Counted from the first letter of the stretch, positions 40,417 through 52,167 are shown. The stretch is DNA of 64,000 nucleotides from Leguminivora glycinivorella (GCF_023078275.1 NC_062975.1:25051085-25115084); one strand, 5' to 3'. A program made the numbers and translations. Notes: generated by a model not told the origin, from the sequence alone.

Positions 40417-42920
40417 ATGGAAAGGAGAAGGTGATTAGAAGAGATTCATACAGAGATTTAGATTCATGTCTCATTTAAATGATAAGAGATATAAAATATA
40501 CATTTTTGTTTATGTCTAGATCAATCCGGATTATTTTTAGTTTGAGAATAGTCATTCTTACAATTTTTAAATTTGATAACGGCTGAGAATTTGATGACTT
40601 AAAACCCCTTGGGACTTTTTTGAATCTCAGTCTGTGTATGACATAAAAGTACTAACCGTGCATAGCTATGCTTACCTATGAGTTAAGTCTGAATTGACTT
40701 AGCTTGAACTGAACATATGAAAATACTTCGTTATGATTTTAATTATCTTTTGTCGTTAGGCAAATTTTCATATCTTAAAATTAAGAATTAGTTTAAATAC
40801 TTATTTATCTGAATGTTATCTTAAAAAAACACAAGATCATTAATTTCGTGTTTGTAAACCTATAAATGAAATGATAAATATACAAATGAATGTCAATAAT
40901 AGTTAACTATAGTCTGTGTCTCTAGGTATTCAGATAAATATAAACAAAATCTACCCTCACTTCGAAAATATGGTTAAAGACCACTCAGTGACAGATCTAC
41001 GTGGTTTTCTATTTACTTGGTTAACCCACAAATATTTTAACTACCTAACTAACTTACTTACATAACAAATATATGAAATAACAATACGATGCCAACACCC
41101 CCCTGTCATATTTAATATACCTACATCGTGCAACATTAAGCGATTGTTTTCCACCCAAATTACACAATGTTTTCACCACGCTTGCAATATAAAAATATGT
41201 AAAAAGATAAATATCAAAGTTGATTACGGACACGAGAAATTTCTTAATTTCCTAATAAAAATGCATTTTTCTATAACTTTCGCGGCGCCTGTGTTGCATT
41301 TACACACTTACTGAGCAAGTGTAATAAAAAATAACTTGACGTCTCCATAATATATCTAAAAATAAATCTGTAGATTATTATCGTATGAGACTTTGTCATA
41401 ATTAACCGTATAAACAAACAAGCATGTTTGCGTTCAAGCATAAGCAATTATGAGTAATTTACGATACGGCTGTCTCGCGCACATCTGTTTGAAATGAAAA
41501 ATAAACATTTCGACATTTTCCTACTAAAAATGATTGCATCGTTAATATTGATAATCTTAGCGTAACTAAACTAAGTGCCATTTCTGGAGAATCTTAGCGT
41601 AACTAAACTAAGTGCCATTTCTGGAGATAGTGCCTATTACAAATGAAACTACTACACTAACTACTACACTAAGTGCCAAAATAAGGTCATGCTTAATCCT
41701 TGCTTGAAGTGATTAATTATATTATGGAACCTGTCTTCTGAAATAAATGTTTTTTTTATTTTTATTAATTAAGTATCGCAAACACAACGATTAATACTAC
41801 TGCAGCTGCTGCTAAAAGTGCTGAAATGTTATTCGATAGCTTTGTAGTACTTTTTACTACATTGACAATTATTACAAAACTTAATCAGTAAAAATCGTCA
41901 ATTAAGATGTTACATTCAGTGTAATTTTTTACAATAATTTGTTAATATTCCACGCTTCTAAAATCTCCAATCATATCTACCTAAAAACTTGATACATGCT
42001 AGTTACTAAAGTGCCAAATGCCTCTTTAAACCGTAATATAAAACTAAATCAGAAAAAGCTTTACTTAAGATATCAGGTTTAGTGTCAATTTGTAAGAAAT
42101 AATTACAAAAAATTCACGCTAATAAACTCTTCAATCTTCTCGATCTAAGTTCTAAGTAGGCACCTAACACATAACACATAACCTAAGCTACGGTTTAACA
42201 CAGCTCCGTTTATAGTGTCACTAGGCATCATAAGCGCCGCTAAGCTAACAAAAGTGCCGCTAACCTAACAAAAGTGCCAAATGTTTCGACGCTCGCAACG
42301 CTCATCCGCGGTGCGAGCGCCGATTTACCTGACGTGTCCGGCTATGGTCTCGGCAGGAGTCTCCGGGCTTCGCTCTCAGCTATTATTAACAAAACAAATC
42401 AATACAAAGCGTGGATATTCTTCGGATTATTTTAAGTCGCCTTTACATTAAGAACTAAGTAACAAATCAAAATATAACTGAATACACGCAAGTACTAAAG
42501 TGCCACTAGGCTAACAAAAGTGTCAAATGCCGCTTCAAATTGTATTATAAAACTAAATCAGCAAATAGCTTTAGTTAAGATGTCAGGTTTTGTGTCAACG
42601 TGTAACCAATAATTACAAAAAAATCACGCTATTGAACTCTTCAATCTTCTTTATCTAAGTTCTAAGTAACAAATAACCAACGGTTTAACACGCGCAAGTG
42701 CCACAAGGCTAAACAAAAGCGCCCCTAAGCTAACAAAAGTGCCGCTAACCTAACAAAAGTGCGAAATGTTTCGACCGACGCTCATCCGCGGTGCGAGCGC
42801 CGATTTACCTGACGTGTCCGGCTATGGTCTCTGCAGAAGTCGCCGGGCTTCGCTCTCGGCGGAGCAGCGCCGCAAGCTGTCCATGATCCGGACAGCCAGC
42901 ATCCCGAGCCCGCTGACCCC
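40417..42920 (+). CDS. Start of an unidentified gene: exons 1 and 2, rest not found
   Basis: Exon 1 (40417-40430) is ATGGAAAGGAGAAG|GTGATT. Exon 2 (42837-42920) follows CTCTGCAG and ends CTGACCCC|GTGAGT. They join in phase 2 to MERRR then SRRASLSAEQRRKLSMIRTA and SIPSPLTP with no stop. The basic Ser-rich segment has kinase-site-like RRAS and RTAS motifs and would be a cytosolic, disordered N-terminus (inference). I do not recognise the protein. Support is the matched phase, the CpG-rich leader, GC-rich exon 2 in AT-rich DNA, and good splice sites. Later exons must be downstream, in or beyond the window; none was identified. The intervening 2.4 kb is intron. Confidence 0.6.
41556..41629. repeat. 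37-bp tandem duplication in gene 2 intron 1
   Basis: AATCTTAGCGTAACTAAACT plus AAGTGCCATTTCTGGAG occurs twice in direct succession, apparently without differences. Confidence 0.8.
42000..42374 (+). repeat. Upstream copy of a duplicated intron/exon block
   Basis: It corresponds to 42490-42860 with about 480-489 bp offset: TACTAAAGTGCC, CAGGTTTAGTGTCAA, CTCTTCAATCTTCT and GCGAGCGCCGATTTACCTGA blocks. It ends with GGTCTCGGCAG followed by 24 bp resembling the start of exon 2 (3 differences). No donor follows. Confidence 0.75.
42490..42860 (+). repeat. Downstream copy of the duplicated block, containing the true exon 2 start
   Basis: Pairs with 42000-42374. GGTCTCTGCAG is its acceptor, and the exon then continues to a donor. 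AAAGTGCC and CTAACAAAAGTGCC motifs recur many times between 41570 and 42770. Confidence 0.75.
42837..42920 (+). CDS. Gene 2 exon 2
   Basis: 84 nt, entered in phase 2 and left in phase 2. In the frame set by exon 1 it reads SRRASLSAEQRRKLSMIRTA then SIPSPLTP. The other two frames are either stopped (TGA at about 42886) or give a low-complexity product. Confidence 0.6.
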
Positions 42921-44272
42921 GTGAGTCACATTTACCATTTGGTACCCTGCCCGAGAAAATGCTGTTCACAGGTATAGATTTCCTTTCATTTTAACTACCT
43001 TAGGGTGTGTACTAATTGTGTGGTTATCGAACTTTTTCATATAAGGATCTTTGCTTATAATATGCAACTGATCCTACTCACGTGTCGTCATTTTTAAAGG
43101 ATAATTCAAGCAAATATCGAATTAGTGCATCTTGTAACGATGTCACCGAGTTACTGACCTATTAATTTAGCCAGTATATCTCAAATTCATAGTTTTAAAT
43201 AGCTTATGCTATTATGTAAGTAATATCAAAACATTTGTCATTTACATACAGACTTACATGATTTACATTCATTCGCAACTTTTGGTTGTTCGGCATGCAA
43301 ATTTTCTTAGATTTTTTCGTATTAGGAATGTTAGTAAAAAGTACGAGTATTTTTTTTTAATTATAAATGGGCTTACTCTTGGCCACAGACTAGCCAAAGG
43401 CAAAGACGTGGCCTACGATGAAGTGAGCTACGAGTGGGTGGTTTGTACGAGTATATTGTAGTAAATGTTAAATAAAAGACGTTGATATATTTCAATTATA
43501 AATATTTCAATTCAACTATGTTTAACAGTTCGATTTGAACTAAAAAACACAATTTTACATCATAAACTAAGTTTAGTGCCGTGTTAAATGCCAATAGAGA
43601 AAAGTGTTGCAGCACTAAACTAACAACAGTGCCAAGGGTCTCCCCACATTTATCGACGCAAAATCTTCAAAATCCGACAAAAAGTGTCCTTCATTTAAAA
43701 GTTATACGAATGATTATTTTTCCATGTAAAGTGTTGTTTATTGACCGGTTGTCACCCATGTCTGTACTGCGGTCGCAGACTAAACATTTTACATCGCAAT
43801 TGTGTTGCCGATTTAGAAATAGACGGTCACACTATTTCAGGGACTATTAACGCAGACTTGTGATTAACGGTCATAGAGGCCGATTCTGATTCATAAATTT
43901 TGTTAAAAGTTTGATCTTTTGTGCGCTTTCACATTGGATCCGATATCGGATGTAGGACTCACCTGTAGCGCGGCATTTTGAGTGTGTCATGACCGCCACA
44001 TAGTAACATCGATGGCCATGTTTAATGGATTTGTATTATCCGGATCCTATGAGTCCTCGGATCCGGATCTCAAATTCAACGGATATCCGGATAATTCGGA
44101 TATCCGGATATCCGGATCTCAAACCCTATTAGCACATGATTGGCAATTTGGCACGACAGTATGTAGGTATATTCTGATTGTATCAATGACATAATGTCTA
44201 TCTCGCGGCGACATTATACCGTTCTAATAATGTGCCCTGCTAATGCTGGAGAGACTAGACGTAGATCTCATG
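42921..44272. other. Unassigned, possible intron of gene 2
   Basis: AT-rich with a GGCTTACTCTTGGCCACAGA block shared with 15622 and a degenerate GGATATCCGG cluster at 44040-44125. No further exon could be framed. Confidence 0.35.
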
Positions 44273-44320
44273 TTTTTAGGGTTCCGTAGTCAACTAAGAA
44301 CCCTTATAGTTTCGCCACAG
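44273..44320 (-). repeat. Family C end fragment
   Basis: TTTTTAGGGTTCCGTAGTCA and ACCCTTATAGTTTCGCC, the reversed right end only. Confidence 0.7.
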
Positions 44321-44854
44321 AATATATAATAGTACAAGTACAGAAGGCCCACTGCTTTGAAGTTCACGAAATGCCGCCTTTTTAAATGCCTACAAAATGA
44401 TTACAAAGAAACGAGCCGCACGTGCGCAGCGTCGGACGTTAGGGTTGCCTATGGATTAAAAAATAATAATACTCAAATAAAATGTTATGTTATTATATTC
44501 AAGTCTTGGGTACTTTCTAGGTATATATACAGTATTTATATATTTTTGTTTAAGTCCCAACGTCACAAGTCTGATTGAACGTTTCCGTGGGGCATAAATG
44601 ACATAGTCAATAGTAGATCTGTGTAATATTGTCCTATTTTATTCATGATGTTTATTTAACTAAGCATTATTAGCCATTCCACACGCGGATATCGCATATG
44701 AACCTTTAAAAAAACTCGCGACGTATAGTAACAATAGGAAGTGCGAACGTGCGTTCCGTGAGAATTCGAGCCACCCCTGATTAGGCCGCGAACTCGCGGC
44801 CGCCCGCATGTACTTGTAGCGCGGCTATGGAATCGCGGAGTGAGCCGCCCCTGG

Positions 44855-45051
44855 TTTCGCCATGTCTGCCTGTCTGTCCGTTCATCCGCGGATAATCTTA
44901 GTGACCGTTAGGACTGGAAAGCTGAAATTTGGTACCAATATGTATATCAATCATGCCGACAAAGTGGTAAAATAAAAAGTGAAAAAAAAAAGGTTTTATT
45001 AGGGGAAACTACGGAACCCTACACTGAAGGCCACGCTCTTGGCCGGTTTTT
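44855..45051 (-). mobile_element. Family C element, centre deleted
   Basis: TTTCGCCATGTCTGCCTGTC, TCCGCGGATAATCTTAGTGA, then a jump to ACTACGGAACCCTACACTGA and GGCCACGCTCTTGGCCGG. Confidence 0.75.
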
Positions 45052-45087
45052 GTATACTAGACACCGATCAATCGGACGTCTGACTTA

Positions 45088-45663
45088 TTTTTAGGGTTCC
45101 GTAGTCAACTAGGAACCCTTATAGTTTCGCCATGTCTGTCTGTCCGTCCGTCCGTCCGTCCGTCCGTCCGTCCGTCCGTCCGTCCGTCCGTCCGCGGATA
45201 ATCTCAGTAACCGTTAGCACTAGAAAGCTGAAATTTGGTACCAATATGTATATAAATCACGCCAACAAAGTGCAAAAATAAAAAATGGAAAAAAATGTTT
45301 TATTAGGGTACCCCCCCTACATGTAAAGTGGGGGCTGATATTTTTTTTCATTCCAACCCCAACGTGTGATATATTGTTGGATAGGTATTTAAAAATGAAT
45401 AAGGGTTTACTAAGATCGTTTTTTGATAATATTTATATTTTCGGAAATAATCGCTCCTAAAGGAAAAAAAAGTGCGTCCCCCCCCCTCTAACTTTTGAAC
45501 CATAGGTTTAAAAAATATGAAAAAAATCACAAAAGTAGAACTTTATGAAGACTTTCTAGGAAAATTGTTTTGAACTTGATAGGTTCAGTAGTTTTTGAGA
45601 AAAATAAGGAAAACTACGGAACCCTACACTGAGCGTGGCCCGACACGTTCTTGGCCGGTTTTT
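45088..45663 (-). mobile_element. Family C element, complete
   Basis: Reversed full copy with a long (GTCC)n at about 45140-45192 and the CCCTACATGTAAAGTGGGGG hairpin, ending ACGTTCTTGGCCGGTTTTT. Confidence 0.85.
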
Positions 45664-45836
45664 CAGTCCCGTTTGATATGTCAAACACTGTCTCACGGCT
45701 ATTCTATTGTTTACCAGTTTTACCACTGAGGTCGGCGCACGCGTCACTCGCTAAATCTGTCCAACGCACTAACTATAATGCACCTTATTCGAACGAAATA
45801 CAGCACACTAGTACAATGGTAGTAAAGTTAACTTAT

Positions 45837-47118
45837 TAAATATAGATACGGACAAAGCGCTAAAAATTATGTATACACCGCTTTTACGTTAAGACGTAAC
45901 AGGAAGGGTCAATTCTCCATAAAAACGCTCTCGACTATTGCCTCCCTGGTTTTTGAAGATCTAGCAATGATTTATAGATTATTATTATTTTTATTTGTCG
46001 GACCGTTTTGATTTATTTGATATTCTTATTTTTAAAGACGCTAGAGCCCATCAAACATTTCCAAAAACGGCTTTATTGATTACGGCGCAAAAAAGGTGTG
46101 GTACCTATTAAAAATTGGTAACAATAAGCCAAAAAAAAAACTAAACGGTCCGACACAGATTATTTCGTCGTTATTCAGATTCTCAAATTTCGTTACGACT
46201 TATAAAGTTTTGAAGGAGGAAACAGTCGAGAGCGCTCAATTTTAAAGATTTTTCGCAATATCTTTTAACTGAGTTGTTCTTAATAGACCCAACTCTTCGA
46301 TAAATCTAGTTAACTAAAATTCCCAAATCCTTTAATTTTACGCTCCTGTTTCGCCTTAACCCTTAAATGCATGGTGATGTATATATGCATCATATATTTG
46401 ATGGCCTGTGGCTCAATATGTAGCTATCCAAAATCGCATTTATAGCTTAATTATTATTCAGTATTTCTTTGCCATCACGGAACAATGGTATTCCGGACCT
46501 TTGGGAGGCGTGCGCGGGGCCGAAGCCAACACGTAGAGGCCCTTTCGACACTTTAATGAAATGTAAGGGGTACACCGAGCGGATGTTGCCCTTGCCCGTA
46601 TCATGGGACACACGCAGAGGCAACACCCGCCAGGGTGTAAGGACTATTTGAGAGTTAATGGAATCTAAAATGAACTTATTCAGTATTTATTATTATTTAA
46701 TAAAATTAAAACATATAGTGATTTACTATTTATTATTTAAGGATAAAGATGAAATGGCGAAAAAGTGTGAAAAAACAGGATGATGGCGATTTTTAGTATG
46801 TGATTTAGGCAGATTTTTTCGGAGTTAGTAATTAGTTTATGTTTAAACATTTTATCATGGGGGTTTCACAAATAGTGAACCTTTCTAATAGTAGTAAAAC
46901 TTACCAATATTTATATATTTATATAAATAAGTTTTGGCCTATTTAACTTCTAACACTGATTTAGTATTAAAATCGGTATTCAATATTTTTTTAATTATTT
47001 TTCCCAGAAAACCGTTGTCTATCACATATATTAATATCTCTTTAAAAGAAAAAACCATGCATTTAAGGGTTAAGGTTGTGGATACATAATTTTGGCGCTT
47101 TGTCCGCATCTATATTTA
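45837..47118. mobile_element. Inverted-repeat element hosting a piggyBac-like insertion
   Basis: TAAATATAGATACGGACAAA and GCGCTAAAAATTATGTAT at the left are mirrored by ATACATAATTTTGGCGC and TTTGTCCGCATCTATATTTA at the right. Excluding 46360-47069 it would be about 570 bp. A second inverted motif (AACGCTCTCGACT / AGTCGAGAGCG) lies inside and recurs near 62840. Confidence 0.65.
46360..47069. mobile_element. piggyBac-like non-autonomous element with TTAA flanks
   Basis: The ends are CCCTTAAATGCATGGT and its exact complement, each directly next to TTAA (46356-46359, 47070-47073). TTAA targets with CCCT-type termini are the hallmark of piggyBac elements. A 60-codon ORF at 46469-46651 has no recognisable transposase motif. 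Confidence 0.85.
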
Positions 47119-47249
47119 GAACTTTGACTGTTGATCGAGTTAGCCTAGCAAGTCCTGCAACGTTGTATTGTTTGATTGTTACGATTTGATGGTTTGGTGT
47201 GGTGTACGTCAGAGCTGCAGAGGTATTTAATTTAGGTTAGGTACTATTA

Positions 47250-47379
47250 CGCCGTGTCTTGCGTGGGCGACGGTCGCGCGACCGTCGCCGTCGCGTCTCA
47301 TACTTCCATATCGATAAGGTTTGATTTCGTACGCGTCGCATCGCCGTCGCGCGACCGTCGCCCACGCAGGCCACGGCGT
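47250..47379. mobile_element. Family K GC-rich hairpin element, copy 2
   Basis: CGCCGTGTCTTGCGTGGGCG at the left faces CGCCCACGCAGGCCACGGCG at the right. It is the reverse complement orientation of 5979-6116. Confidence 0.85.
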
Positions 47380-47494
47380 TATAGTAAAGGGAATTAAATT
47401 AATACAGGGTGGTCAAGAAATACGTGCATAAACAATTAAATTAAATTTGTTATAAATAGCTACTTTTTAATTTTACAACATTAGTTACCTTACA

Positions 47495-47800
47495 TTATCG
47501 CTCGTTGTATCATATTTACGATACAAGTGCGTAAAAAAGGAAGTTCGAAACGAGTGGCGATAAATTAAAACACGGCAGATGGTATTTTTTAGGCACTAGT
47601 GCGAGAAGTGGTTAATTATATGCCAGGTTGAAACTTCGGAGGGCCACCTGTACTGAAAAACGTCGTACGATACACATGCGAAAAGGAAATACTGCCTTTT
47701 TTACGCACTTGTATCCTAGTGTGGTATTATTGTACAGATGGAGTTATTTTTACGCACTAGTGCGAGAAGTGGTTCATTTGAAACAACGACCTATTTACAT
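47495..47800. repeat. Dispersed repeat with inverted CGATACAAGTGC ends
   Basis: ACGATACAAGTGCGTAAAAA, GAGTGGCGATAAATTAAAA, and TTACGCACTAGTGCGAGAAG blocks, shared with 59070-59280. The ORF at 47628-47810 is incidental. Confidence 0.5.
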
Positions 47801-47810
47801 ATCCTATTAA

Positions 47811-49100
47811 AAAAATTAAAAAATCCGATGACACTTCCTTTCAGCTAACTCTGTTTTTTATATCTTTCTAAGAAACAATATGCTAAAGAGACAAGCATAA
47901 TTTGTATCTGTACACTTTTCAGCCGTAGGTATAACAGGCGGATCTCTAAATCACCTGGTGCGTGGGAGTGGGAACACTTAATAATATTAAACTAGCAAAG
48001 AAGATACAGCGATAAAAAATGTAAAAAAAAATGAGAGCGAGTAAAATTAAGTTTCTAAATTTTTTACATTTTACTTTTAATGTGGAAGTACTACTAGTAC
48101 TAAAACTGCTCCAATACTCGTCATCATAGCTAATATTATAGAGTAGGGTAGGGATACATTTTATGTTACATAGTCTCCTGTCACTGGTGTAGGGAATCTA
48201 GCCTTCATTACATAGCTTAATTTCGTCTTTCTGGAAAGCGACATTATGTTACCTTTAACATAAAAATGTCACGTACATACCTTTTGCCTAATTGTAACAT
48301 TGGTCTATTAAAATTTTATTTTCTTTGTAGCACACTACACGGACTCACAAACTACTTACTATTAAAAAAAACTTATATTGGCAAGCGTTATTTCCGTAGA
48401 ACCCCTGTTGCACATTAATTCCTGTGAATATATCTGTTTATCTCATACTAATAACAAAGTATATTTAGTTGTGTTATAGTTTAATGAAACTGCGGAGCGA
48501 CTATTTCTCTCTTAGCGTTTTAATTTGTCAGTGCGCTAGCTGATCTATTAATCTGTCAATAGTGGGTGTATTAATAGGTATGTATTCGTAATTCAATTTG
48601 TATCCAGAGCAATATTAAGTAATCAGTTAATGTAGTAAGTAAAATATACTTTATTGCACCATTATTACATGTAAAATTATACAGAATGTTAAGGGAAAGG
48701 AAGGGGACGGTTATGTAGAAAACTATATTACAATTGGTTGTGATGGATGTAAAGAAAGATGGTTTCCGTTTGAGGTTTCATAAAAAATGACTTGCAACTA
48801 TTCGTCGTAGGTACATGTTTTCGAACATAATATTGCATATTGCAGTATTGTCGATAAACTTCATCGGTCGACGTGTCATTAGTTACCTACTCTTTACTTA
48901 GTGGAGATTTCAGACAGAAAGAAAAGTGAGTTTACTTATATAATTAAGTTCAAATACAAAATTTTGCTCTGCATTCTAGTTGCCTGTTAAATCAATGTGT
49001 TTCCATTAACTGGAAGAGATCCCTATCAGGGATAACTTCGCCTTTATAATTTCTTCTTCTTCTTTCTTTATATTTGATGTCTTGAATATTCTATGTTGGT
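47811..49100. other. Unassigned AT-rich stretch
   Basis: A minus-strand LINE-type 3' end may begin near 48640 (ATATACTTTATTGCACCATT). Otherwise nothing recognised. Confidence 0.35.
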
Positions 49101-49102
49101 GG

Positions 49103-49195
49103 TACAGTCGACTACAAAGAGATGTATCCACTTTTTCAACTTACTGCATTGTAATAAGGTGAAAAAATGGATACATCTCTTTGTAGTCGACTGTA
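49103..49195. mobile_element. Near-perfect hairpin element with TA flanks
   Basis: TACAGTCGACTACAAAGAGA is mirrored by TCTCTTTGTAGTCGACTGTA, and the arms run about 36 bp. Same design as 7637-7726 (TACAGTC start), so Tc1/mariner-type. Confidence 0.85.
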
Positions 49196-49711
49196 CAATA
49201 GAGCTAGCTTACTCATAAATCAAGCAATTAATTTCGATTTATTTCGATACTTCAAGCAAATAATTTCGATTGATCTTTAGCGTTTTATTTTATCAGTGCA
49301 CTTGCTTCCGCTGATTTATCTGTGAACGGGTGGGCGGTCCACTTCAGGTAATTGTGTAAAGCTATATTTAGCGTAGGTACTTCTTATTGTGTGTGATATT
49401 TTTAACCTGTTATGTAATTATCAATGCATACGTATCAGATCTACGCACGGTTAGCAACTTTACCGACTACTTTAGTCGACTGGCGGCAGCCTAAGCCGTG
49501 CAGTCCACATGGCTTATGACCGCGTTCAATGGAGACACGCTAGCTACTTGTGGTCGCGAATTTAGGGAACGAGGAAGAAAAAGAACTTTAGTTAGACACA
49601 GATATTATACATTATTGTCCTATTGCGACCCTAAGTAGGTTTCGCCGAATACCGTAGTAACTCAGAATTTTTTTGGCAGATTTCACAATCGTCCACATCG
49701 TATTGCAAGAA

Positions 49712-49952
49712 AATCAGAGTGACATAGGCTACTTTTTGTCTCTTTCTAATGCTAGCGAAGCCACAAAAGCTAATCCATACTAATATTATAAATAGGAAAG
49801 TGTGTGTGTCTGTTTGTTTGTCCGTCTTTCACGGCAAAACGGAGAGACGAATTGACGTGATTTTATAAGTGGAAATAGTTGAAGGGATGGAGAGTGACAT
49901 AGGCTACTTTTTGTCTCTTTCGAACGCTAGCGAAGCCGCGGAAAAAAGCTAA
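49712..49952 (-). mobile_element. Family E, two tandem minus-strand copies
   Basis: GAGTGACATAGGCTACTTTT and GTCTCTTTC..GCTAGCGAAGCC occur twice, at about 49717 and 49890, the first copy truncated. The second ends in the TCCATACTAATATTATAAAT unit. Confidence 0.7.
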
Positions 49953-50163
49953 TAAGTAATAATCCACACCGCGTGCGACCCGTTTACTTTACTATCGTGT
50001 TTACAAACATTGAACGCGAACATTTATTGTACAATTAGCCATTCTGCGCTGCCAAGTCTATTTTAAGATCTGTTTAAAGTAATTTAAGAATTATCGCGAA
50101 TTGCTGAAAACAATAAGTTTGAAAACAAGTCTTACAATATAGGAATAAGAATAGGAAAACATT

Positions 50164-50515
50164 TTTTCCCCTCACTAGCTCGGAAACACGTGTTTTGTCC
50201 TTAAATACCAGCGGGTAAAAACGCATTTTATCCACTAGTGGGTAAAGTAATTTGACCTTGAATAAAGTCAAATTAACTGCTTTAAAATTGATAAAAGTAC
50301 TTAGGTGAATCTAGTAATAAAGATGATTTACCACCTGTGGAACTACTGGAAGCAGTGATAAACGCATTTTTTTGCGTTGTAGTTTCCTCGCTATAGTGAG
50401 GGGAAAAGTTTTGTGTTACACTCGGGTGCAAATGTATTTTACTTCTCGTGTGTTAAAAAACTCGCAAGTATACAACTTTGCCCCCTTGTATAACAAATAA
50501 CTATTTCTACTCCCG
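50164..50515 (-). mobile_element. Family A element, hairpin deleted
   Basis: Reversed copy joining CTCGCAAGTA directly to TACAACTTTGCCCCCTTG, so the GAGCGAAGCGAGTGG hairpin is missing. Both ends are intact. Confidence 0.88.
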
Positions 50516-51023
50516 TACTGTTATTCGTGAGTTACAAGGTCGTGCATAGAACTTTAAAACCATAAAAGATGTCAAGACAAGTCTATCTAGTCTATACCCT
50601 GAAAACATTTTGTAGCAGTAGCACATTATAGCTGTTAAAGTTCTGTAATACATTGCTACCAACTTAACAAACCACTCACTTCATCGTAGAAAATTAAAAT
50701 ATTGTATGAAATACATTGTTGCCAACCTTAGAATGTCAGATAAAGCCTGGCATTCGCAGAGTCGAGTCTCGTTCGTTTTCTGCTGCGTTCATTGGCGACG
50801 CGTCGAATCGCATTCAAATGTATGAGAACTCGATTCGACGCGGCTCGATTCGTCTTAGTGGCCAGGTTTCAGAGAACCATACCATAGACAGTTTTATTTT
50901 CATGTTTGCACTCAAACTGCATATTCAAAATGGTGGGTGGTCCACTAGATAACTAAGATGCCTAAAAGTAGGTATCTGTTGAATTTATAATTTTCTTTCA
51001 AAGTAAGTGCTTGGTCGTAGAAA

Positions 51024-51173
51024 AAGTATTGTATGCAACGGTGTTTAACTGAGTCAAAAAATGCTCGTGGCGTCTTTATTAACAATTTTCGGCTTCGCCT
51101 CAAATTGTTACCCACGCCACTCACCTTTTTTGACCTTTTTTAACCACCAGTTGCATAAAATACTATATTGACA
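51024..51173. mobile_element. Small inverted-end element, copy 2
   Basis: Reverse complement of 33660-33812: AGTATTGTATGCAACGGTGT to AGTTGCATAAAATACT. Confidence 0.7.
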
Positions 51174-51228
51174 CACAAATAAAAATTGAACATTTAGACA
51201 AATATCCTAACCATAAAATAGAAACTTT

Positions 51229-51468
51229 GAAAAAACCCCCGACCGCGACATAGTGGACCGATTTTTATGAAACATGGCTAAGAACACTCAGCAACTAACT
51301 CAGCTTTCAAACAAAAACAAACGAAATCGAAATCGGTTCATCCGTTCGGGAGCTACGATGCCACAGACAGACACACACACCACACATAGCCAGGCAGACG
51401 AACAGACAGACAGACACGTCAAACTTATAACACCCCGTCGTTTTTGTGTCGGGGCCGGGGGTTAAAAA
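51229..51468 (+). mobile_element. Family D repeat
   Basis: AAAAAACCCCCGACCGCGAC, GGAGCTACGATGCCACAGAC, a CAGACAGACA tract, and CGGGGGTTAAAAATA at the end. Confidence 0.8.
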
Positions 51469-51587
51469 TAAGATGAACAATTTGCACGCGTGTCAAAAGG
51501 AACGGACTCAGCATGTTATGCTGCGCAGCCATTTTATTACAAACAAAGCCTGACGCCGCGTCGCCGTCGGCGCGTCGTTGTCGCAAC

Positions 51588-52167
51588 CAGTGTTGTCACA
51601 TACAATTTGAACAAAATGGTAGACCAGGGTGAAAAAATAGGTAGAAACTGGTAGAATTAGAAACGAAAAATAGGTAGATCTACCTGTTTTAATACCATCT
51701 AAGGTAAGTCCAGTTTTAATGATTAAAAATGCTTCTAAACTATTAAAAATATATTTATTGGTTTACTTGGTGAGTTCTTTATGGTGTTTATACATGTTTT
51801 TGTTAAAATATTTTAAACACAAGCTAGCGTCTCCGAGAGCTGCCACTGTCAGGCTGTCAGAAGTGTCAGTGTCATGTCATTGTCAAATGACATTGTCACT
51901 GTCACTACCAGGCTGTCAGTGTCAAAACTGACAAACATCAAGATTTTCAAGCTGACAGCCACAGATTATTCACTAAACACGTTCCGATTTAAGTAAAATG
52001 CTGTAATTATAAGACAGGTAAAACTTAATTTCGTAACACGCATGGAGAATTTTCTACAATAGTAATATTTTAGAAAATAGGTAGATTTAGGACCGAAATA
52101 GGTAGACAGGTAGACGGGAGGCAAAATAGGTAGATCTACCTATAAATAGGTAGATGTGACAACACTG
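51588..52167. mobile_element. hAT-like element with ATAGGTAGATCTACCT arrays, exact 8-bp duplication
   Basis: CAGTGTTGTCACAT and its complement at the ends. GTCGCAAC on both sides (51580-51587, 52168-52175). Subterminal AATAGGTAGAT and TAGATCTACCT repeats occur at both ends, and a TGTCA-rich array fills about 51845-51960. No ORF. It sits in GC-rich DNA (GACGCCGCGTCGCCGTCGGC). Confidence 0.92.

Noticed and set aside
43258..43461. Further exon of gene 2
   Set aside because: The ORF spans a block repeated at about 15620 and has no splice sites in the required phase.
50074..50271. ORFs with a recurring LLYPLVDKMRFYPL...SELVRGK peptide (also 9484-9720, 13791-14174, 58664-58999, 62702-62914)
   Set aside because: All lie in the right-end module of family A in either orientation. 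The shared peptide only reflects copy identity; there is no start conservation, codon bias or domain.
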